Positions 5,378-9,346 of a DNA stretch of 9,346 nucleotides are shown in pieces. This DNA is from DATLGD01 sp035540755 (GTDB lineage: Bacteria > Actinomycetota > Actinomycetes > Mycobacteriales > SCTD01): NCBI GenBank assembly GCA_035540755.1, contig DATLGD010000006.1, forward strand, positions 1 to 9,346, written 5' to 3'. The position numbers and the translations under genes are program-made. Numbering within the stretch: position 1 is the stretch's first letter; the number at the start of each line of letters is the position of its first letter. The notes below the pieces were generated by a model. It did no database searches. It was not told where the DNA came from and saw nothing but the letters and a program-made list of their open reading frames with translations.

Positions 5378-6733
5378 ATGACCGTCGGCCCTGGCCAGAG
5401 CGACCCGGCAGCGCCGGGCCCGCACCCCTCCTCGTCCTCTTCTGCTTCGTCGTCGCCCCGGCCGGAGGGCCTCGTGCTGCGCCCGTTCCGGGCGCTGCGC
5501 TTCGACCCTGGCGTGGCCGGGGACCTCGCCGTCCTGACCTCCCCGCCGTACGACGTCGTCGACGACGGCGCGCGGGCCGCCCTCGAGGCGTCGAACGACA
5601 GGAACGTCGTCCGCCTCATCCTCCCACGCGACGCGCCGGACGGCGGGCCCGACCGCTACGCCGCCGCCGCCGCGCTGCTCGAGCAGTGGCGGGCCGACGG
5701 CGTCCTGCGCCCCGACCCGGAGCCGGCGCTCTACGTCTACGAGCAGGCCGACCCGGCAGGCGGGCACGTCCAGCGGGGTCTGCTGGGCGCTCTGGAGCTG
5801 AGCCCCGCGGAAGACGGGATCGTGCTCCCGCACGAGTCGACCATGGCCGGGCCGGTCGCCGACCGGCTGGCGCTGTACACGGCCGTAGGAGCCGATCTCG
5901 AGCCGATCTTCCTCGTCTACGACGGCGGGGGCGCCGCTTCCCGCGCCGTTCGAGACGTCGACGACGAACCTCCGCTCGTCGACGCCGTGCTCCCTGACGG
6001 GCTCCGGCACCGGCTCTGGGCGATCACCGACGAGGCCGTGCTGCGGGCGGTCGCCGACGACCTGCGGCCGCGGTCGGCCCTCATCGCGGACGGCCACCAC
6101 CGCTACGCCACCTACCTGCGCCGGCAGGCCGACCGGCACGCCGCCGGCGCAGGTCCCGGACCATGGGACGCCGGCCTCTGCCTGCTCGTCGACGCCACGT
6201 CGTTCGGTCCGCAGGTGCACCCGATCCACCGGGTCGTCCCCGGCGCCCCCCTGGCGGGCCTCGCCGAGGCGGCGGCCGCGGGCTTCGCGGTGCGAACGCT
6301 CGAAGGCGGGCTGGAGTCGGTGCTCGGCGCGCTCGCCGAGGCGCGCCGGCTCGGTCCGGCCTTCGTGCTGTCCGACGGGAACGGCGCGCACTCCCTGCTG
6401 AGCGAGCCCGACCCCGCCCGGCTCGAGGCGGCCCTGCCGGCGGACCGCTCGCCGGCGTGGCGGGCGCTCGACGTCACCGTCCTGCACCGCTACCTCGTGC
6501 CGGAGCTGTGGGGCCTGTCCGACGACGAGGCGACGGTGACCTTCGAGCACGACGTGGACGCCGCTCTGCGCGCGGCGGCGGCCAGCGACGGCACTGCGGT
6601 GCTGCTCGGACCGACGCCGGTGGACGCCGTCGCCGCAGTGGCGCGCGCCGGTGAGCGGATGCCGCGCAAGTCGACCCTGTTCACTCCCAAGCCGCGCACC
6701 GGAGTGGTGCTCCGGGACCACCGCGACGCCTGA
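5378..6733 (+). CDS. DUF1015 family protein
   Basis: The 451-aa product belongs to the widespread DUF1015 family. I know of no settled function for the actinobacterial members; relatives in other bacteria are often beside serine biosynthesis genes, a link I recall but cannot test here. Recognisable blocks are RPFRALRFDPGVAGDL near residues 35-50, SPPYDVV at 55-61, LPHESTM at 150-156, LIADGHHRYATY at 235-246 and the C-terminal PRKSTLFTPKPRTG at 429-442. The last two are strongly diagnostic. The first 30 residues are a Ser/Pro-rich, probably disordered tail. Length is normal for the family. The start at ATG 5378 fits a leaderless promoter; another ATG lies 9 nt upstream (5369) inside the proposed -10 box. 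The gene is convergent with the SSB-like gene, leaving a 30-bp gap without a convincing terminator, and divergent from the TPR gene. Confidence 0.92.
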   Translation: MTVGPGQSDPAAPGPHPSSSSSASSSPRPEGLVLRPFRALRFDPGVAGDLAVLTSPPYDVVDDGARAALEASNDRNVVRLILPRDAPDGGPDRYAAAAALLEQWRADGVLRPDPEPALYVYEQADPAGGHVQRGLLGALELSPAEDGIVLPHESTMAGPVADRLALYTAVGADLEPIFLVYDGGGAASRAVRDVDDEPPLVDAVLPDGLRHRLWAITDEAVLRAVADDLRPRSALIADGHHRYATYLRRQADRHAAGAGPGPWDAGLCLLVDATSFGPQVHPIHRVVPGAPLAGLAEAAAAGFAVRTLEGGLESVLGALAEARRLGPAFVLSDGNGAHSLLSEPDPARLEAALPADRSPAWRALDVTVLHRYLVPELWGLSDDEATVTFEHDVDAALRAAAASDGTAVLLGPTPVDAVAAVARAGERMPRKSTLFTPKPRTGVVLRDHRDA

Positions 6734-6763
6734 GGACTGCCCGTGGGCGCGGCCCTGGCGGCG

Positions 6764-7189
6764 TCAGCCCGCCCGGGCGAGGCGCCGGAGCGTCTCGACC
6801 TCGACCTCGGTGCGACTGCCCAACGACCCGCCGGCGCGCCAGAAGCGCTGCCGGAGCGCCCCGGTGACCTGCACGACGTCCCCGACCGACAGCGACGCCG
6901 CCGTGCGGCGGACCCGGGTCGACCAGGCGACGCACACGACCACGTCGCTCGTCGGCAGACGCACCCCCTCCGGCGTGGGCCTGCGCGGCGGTGGACGATC
7001 GACCACGACCCGCCAGCTGACGAGCAGGTCGCCGCTCGGCAGCTCGCGCTCCTCGGCCGCGGCAGACACCCGACCGACGAGGACCACCTCGTTGCGCGGC
7101 GCCGTCGCACGCTCCTCGCCGTCCGGCTGCGCCCGTCGCGCCCCGCGTGAGGTCACCACCGTGCGCCCGCCGGTCTGCACGTCGCTCAT
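6764..7189 (-). CDS. Single-stranded DNA-binding protein-like OB-fold protein (141 aa)
   Basis: The product has an OB-fold of the SSB family: NEVVLVGRVSAAAEERELPSG starts at residue 33, followed by SWRVVVDRP, SDVVVCVAWSTRVRRTAASLSVGDVVQVTGALRQRFWRAGG and a final strand EVEVETLRRL. The pattern of first strand, DVVQVTGALRQR strand and final RTEVEVE strand is typical of SSB. Two features differ from housekeeping SSB. There is a 30-residue Arg/Gly-containing N-terminal extension, and the protein stops right after the OB domain, without the Gly-rich linker and acidic DDDIPF-type tail that recruits repair proteins. It is therefore more likely an accessory SSB paralogue than the replicative one, and it may bind nucleic acid only weakly. 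ATG 7189 has GGAGGG 4 nt upstream. It follows the 434-aa TPR-like gene after a 164-bp spacer and may have its own promoter there. Confidence 0.78.
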   Translation of the reverse strand: MSDVQTGGRTVVTSRGARRAQPDGEERATAPRNEVVLVGRVSAAAEERELPSGDLLVSWRVVVDRPPPRRPTPEGVRLPTSDVVVCVAWSTRVRRTAASLSVGDVVQVTGALRQRFWRAGGSLGSRTEVEVETLRRLARAG

Positions 7190-7353
7190 CGAGCCCTCCG
7201 CTCCCCACCCGCCAGCCGGGTGCCGACCACGAGCCTGCTGCTGACGGCGCCGTCGGCGCGGCCGGCGTTGCCAGATGTGGACGCGCCGGCGGGCTGTGGA
7301 CAGCACGTGCGCCCGGGACGAGGCCGCAGCGGCGACCGTTCCGGCTGGGCGGC
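7190..7353 (-). promoter_or_regulatory. Spacer upstream of the SSB-like gene with two DnaA-box-like sequences
   Basis: Read on the minus strand, CTGTCCACA (7303-7295) and GCGTCCACA (7284-7276) stand in the same orientation, 19 nt start to start. Both contain GTCCACA, the core of the actinobacterial DnaA box (TTGTCCACA). The spacer also has perfect palindromes GCACGTGC (7303-7310) and GACGGCGCCGTC (7243-7254), and GCCGGCG/CGCCGGC arms (7261-7267, 7284-7290) flanking one box. No clear -10/-35 pair was found. Regulatory use is inference. Confidence 0.35.
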
Positions 7354-8658
7354 CTAGGTGTCGCGCTCCCCGCTCGCAGGCGGCTCTGCCCACGGCACCT
7401 CGAGAGCCGACGCGGCGTCGGGCCGCCGTTCGTCGGTCACCTCTTCGCCCGCGCCGGCGTCGGGCGCGCGCGCGGCACCTCGGTCGGCATCCGGCACCGG
7501 CTCGTCACTGCCGGACTTCTCGCCCTCGCCCTCCTCGCCGTCGCCGAGGTCCTCGAGGACGATGCCGTCGAGCTGGAGCAGGCGCTGCTCGGCGTCGGTC
7601 TGCCCTGCCTCGTCGGCGTCGGCCGCGGCCGCGAACCAGGTCCGGGCCGCGTCGGCCCGCCCGGCGTCCAGCAAGGCGTCGGCGAGCGCGTACCAGAGCC
7701 GTGGCGCCCAGCTGCGACCGCGGCGGGTGCGCTGCGCCGGCTCCTGCAGCAGGAGCACGGCCGCGTCGGCCTGGCCGAGATCGCGTCGCGCACCCGACAG
7801 GACGATGACCAGCTCGACCCGCTCCTCCTGGGACAGCTCGCTCACCGCAGGGTCGTCGCCCATGGCGAGAGCCCGCTCGGGACGCCCCAGCGCCCGCTCG
7901 CAGTCGGCGAGCACCGCCAGGTGCCCGGCCTGACCGGTGATCCGCCGCGCGGTCCGCAGCTCGGTGAGCGCCTCGGACCACTCGCCCGCGGTGTAGGCGG
8001 CCAGACCTGACGCCTCGCGGACCGCGCCGACACGTCCGGCCAGCGCCCGGGCGGCCCGGGCGTGTCGTACCGCCGTCTCAGGGTCGTCGTCGATCGTGCG
8101 CCCCACGACGACCAGGTGGCGCGCCACCAGGTCGGCGGTCTCCTTGGACAGCGACCTGAGCTCCCGCCGCACCTCGCCGTCGAGCATGCTCGCCTCGACG
8201 TCCTCCGGCAGCTCGACGCGCGTGAGCTTGCGCCGCTCCTCCCGCCGGGGGTCGTAGGCCCGCTTCTCCAGCTCGGCCCGGCGATCAGGACCGCCGCCGC
8301 CCGACGGCCGTCCCCGGTCGCCTGGCCCGGCTCGACCACCACGGCTGCCGCCGGCACCGCCGCGCGCGCTCGCGGCAGGGCGTGCACCTCCGCGATCACC
8401 GCCGTGCCCTGCAGGCGCGCCGGTGGGCCGGCCGGATCCGCCGACGGACGGCCGTCCGCGTCCGCCCTGCTCGGCACCGCTGCTGCGGTCCGGCCGGGGG
8501 GGGCGACCTGCCGCCGACGATCCGGACGGCCGGTCCGCGCGCGGCCGGCCGCCGTCTTGGCGACCGCCGGCCGCCGCTCCACCGGCGCCCCTCCCGCGGG
8601 GCCCCGAGCCTCTCCCAGCGACCTCGTCGCGGGGCGCGGCGTCGTCGGGCTCGGTCAC
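7354..8658 (-). CDS. TPR-like protein with Gly/Arg-rich N-terminal tail (434 aa)
   Basis: No enzymatic motif is visible. The protein has three parts. Residues 1-128 are a basic, low-complexity tail of Gly, Arg, Pro, Ala and Ser, with many GRP, GGR and DRG steps, surely disordered. Residues 128-370 are helical and repeat-like, with TPR-style units such as HARAARALAGRV, SGLAAYTAGEWSEALTELRTARRI, VLADCERALGRPERALAMG and LWYALADALLDAGRADAARTWFAAAA. Residues 370-434 are an acidic tail (DLGDGEEGEGEKSGSDEP). Actinobacteria commonly have such a gene near this locus, and Rv1691 may be the mycobacterial equivalent, from memory. The basic tail suggests nucleic-acid or ribosome contact; this is inference. 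GTG 8658 has AAGGAGG 6 nt upstream, and the gene begins just after the rRNA terminator. A run of eight C's in the coding strand lies at codons 52-55. Confidence 0.85.
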   Translation of the reverse strand: MTEPDDAAPRDEVAGRGSGPRGRGAGGAAAGGRQDGGRPRADRPSGSSAAGRPPRPDRSSGAEQGGRGRPSVGGSGRPTGAPAGHGGDRGGARPAASARGGAGGSRGGRAGPGDRGRPSGGGGPDRRAELEKRAYDPRREERRKLTRVELPEDVEASMLDGEVRRELRSLSKETADLVARHLVVVGRTIDDDPETAVRHARAARALAGRVGAVREASGLAAYTAGEWSEALTELRTARRITGQAGHLAVLADCERALGRPERALAMGDDPAVSELSQEERVELVIVLSGARRDLGQADAAVLLLQEPAQRTRRGRSWAPRLWYALADALLDAGRADAARTWFAAAADADEAGQTDAEQRLLQLDGIVLEDLGDGEEGEGEKSGSDEPVPDADRGAARAPDAGAGEEVTDERRPDAASALEVPWAEPPASGERDT

Positions 8659-8714
8659 GGACGGCCTCCTTCGCAGACAGATGACAGGGCAGCTCTGGGA
8701 CCGCCCGAGAAATG
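8659..8714 (-). promoter_or_regulatory. Short leader between the rRNA terminator and the TPR-like gene
   Basis: These 56 bp must hold the promoter of the 434-aa gene unless it depends on rRNA read-through. The only clear element is AAGGAGG (about 8665-8671), a consensus ribosome binding site. I see no good -10/-35 pair. Confidence 0.3.
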
Positions 8715-8752
8715 CGACAAGGGCCAATCACCGAGGTGATTGGCCCTTGTCG
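8715..8752 (-). terminator. rRNA operon terminator hairpin
   Basis: CGACAAGGGCCAATCACC (8715-8732) and its exact reverse complement (8735-8752) form an 18-bp inverted repeat with a 2-nt centre; in RNA the inner pairs open to give about a 16-bp stem. It lies 12 nt past the 3' end of 5S rRNA. On the minus strand the stem is followed by GCATTTCTCGG, a short and imperfect U stretch, as is common in actinobacteria. A stem of this length without mismatch at the end of a 5S gene is best read as the rrn terminator. It also insulates the downstream TPR-like gene. Confidence 0.9.
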
Positions 8753-8764
8753 ACTCAAAGTATG

Positions 8765-8881
8765 TCCGGCGGCGTCCTACTCTCCCACACAGTCTCCCGT
8801 GCAGTACCATCGGCGCTGAAAGGCTTAGCTTCCGGGTTCGGAATGGGACCGGGCGTTTCCCTTTCGCTATGACCGCCGTAA
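8765..8881 (-). rRNA. rrf: 5S ribosomal RNA
   Basis: The minus strand reads TTACGGCGGTCATAGCGAAAG at the 5' end, then GGTCCCATTCCGAACCCGGAAGCTAAGCC (loops B and C) and GATGGTACTGC..GGGAGAGTAGG near the 3' end, all hallmarks of actinobacterial 5S rRNA. The ends ACGGCGG and CCGCCG pair as helix I. The length of about 117 nt is normal. Exact ends are within 1-3 nt. It is the last gene of a 23S-5S operon; no tRNA lies between. Confidence 0.96.
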
Positions 8882-9002
8882 CTCTATGGAGATGTGTCGT
8901 ACCGAGGCACCGCCGTGGCAGGCGGTGCCTCTTGCGTTCCCGACCGCATCTCGGGAACCGCACAGTGGACGCGTAGCGATCTCTCCCCCGAGGGGGAGGA
9001 TG
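8882..9002 (-). other. 23S-5S internal transcribed spacer with three hairpins
   Basis: The 121-bp spacer contains three inverted repeats. They are GAGGCACCGCC/GGCGGTGCCTC (8904-8914 and 8921-8931, 11 bp perfect), GTTCCCGA/TCGGGAAC (8936-8943 and 8951-8958, 8 bp) and CTCCCCC/GGGGGAG (8983-8989 and 8992-8998, 7 bp). The first two are almost adjacent and probably act as RNase processing structures between 23S and 5S. The third sits right after the 23S 3' end. No tRNA gene is present. Confidence 0.75.

Positions 9003-9346
<344 letters not shown>

Noticed and set aside
4811..6721. Extension of the 159-aa TPR protein to 636 residues
   Set aside because: The extra part is antisense to the DUF1015 gene, while the GTG at 5290 has a good ribosome binding site and the TPR homology begins after it.
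6745..6755. GGGC-GCG-GCCC as a terminator between the convergent DUF1015 and SSB-like genes
   Set aside because: A 4-bp stem with no U tract is expected by chance at this GC content.
7190..7393. Upstream extension of the SSB-like protein
   Set aside because: The extension has no family resemblance and overlaps the stop of the 434-aa gene; ATG 7189 has a strong ribosome binding site.

Overview
The window is high-GC actinobacterial chromosomal DNA. GC is above 70%, with near-universal G/C in third codon positions, many GTG starts, and actinobacterial family members throughout. The gene set recN, NAD kinase, tlyA, a small hypothetical gene and a HAD phosphatase, with a TPR protein further upstream, matches the Mycobacterium tuberculosis order Rv1691-Rv1696 as I remember it. 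Protein style suggests Geodermatophilaceae or a relative, but I cannot fix the family from sequence alone. Both ends look like contig ends: the left end carries a 31-bp fold-back inside a truncated recN, and the right end stops inside 23S rRNA.

Layout from right to left, which is the direction of most transcription. The 3' end of a 23S rRNA gene (about 9346-9003) is followed by a spacer with three hairpins and a complete 5S rRNA gene (about 8881-8765). A near-ideal rRNA terminator hairpin (8715-8752) comes next. Then come a 434-aa Gly/Arg-rich TPR-like protein (8658-7354) and a 141-aa SSB-like OB-fold protein (7189-6764). The spacer before the SSB-like gene holds two DnaA-box-like sequences. 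A DUF1015 gene runs the other way (5378-6733) and looks leaderless. Divergent from it are a 159-aa TPR protein (5290-4811) and a HAD family phosphatase related to mycobacterial glycerol-3-phosphate phosphatase (4758-3718). A small SCP2-fold gene lies on the + strand (3371-3709). The minus strand then resumes with a 27-aa ORF (3252-3169), a 65-aa protein (3172-2975), tlyA (2973-2179), nadK (2131-1241) and recN (1181 to the edge).

The block from 3252 to 1 reads as one compact operon. The two small genes overlap by GTGA, tlyA begins 1 nt after the previous stop on what appears to be a CTG codon, and the later spacings are short. The products serve ribosome methylation, NADP supply and DNA repair, a combination conserved by synteny rather than by one pathway. 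No mobile element, CRISPR array, defence system or biosynthetic cluster is visible. This is mostly ordinary core genome. The best second-look items are the unannotated-size 27-aa ORF, the CTG start of tlyA, the SSB-like gene with upstream DnaA-like boxes, and the fold-back at the left edge.
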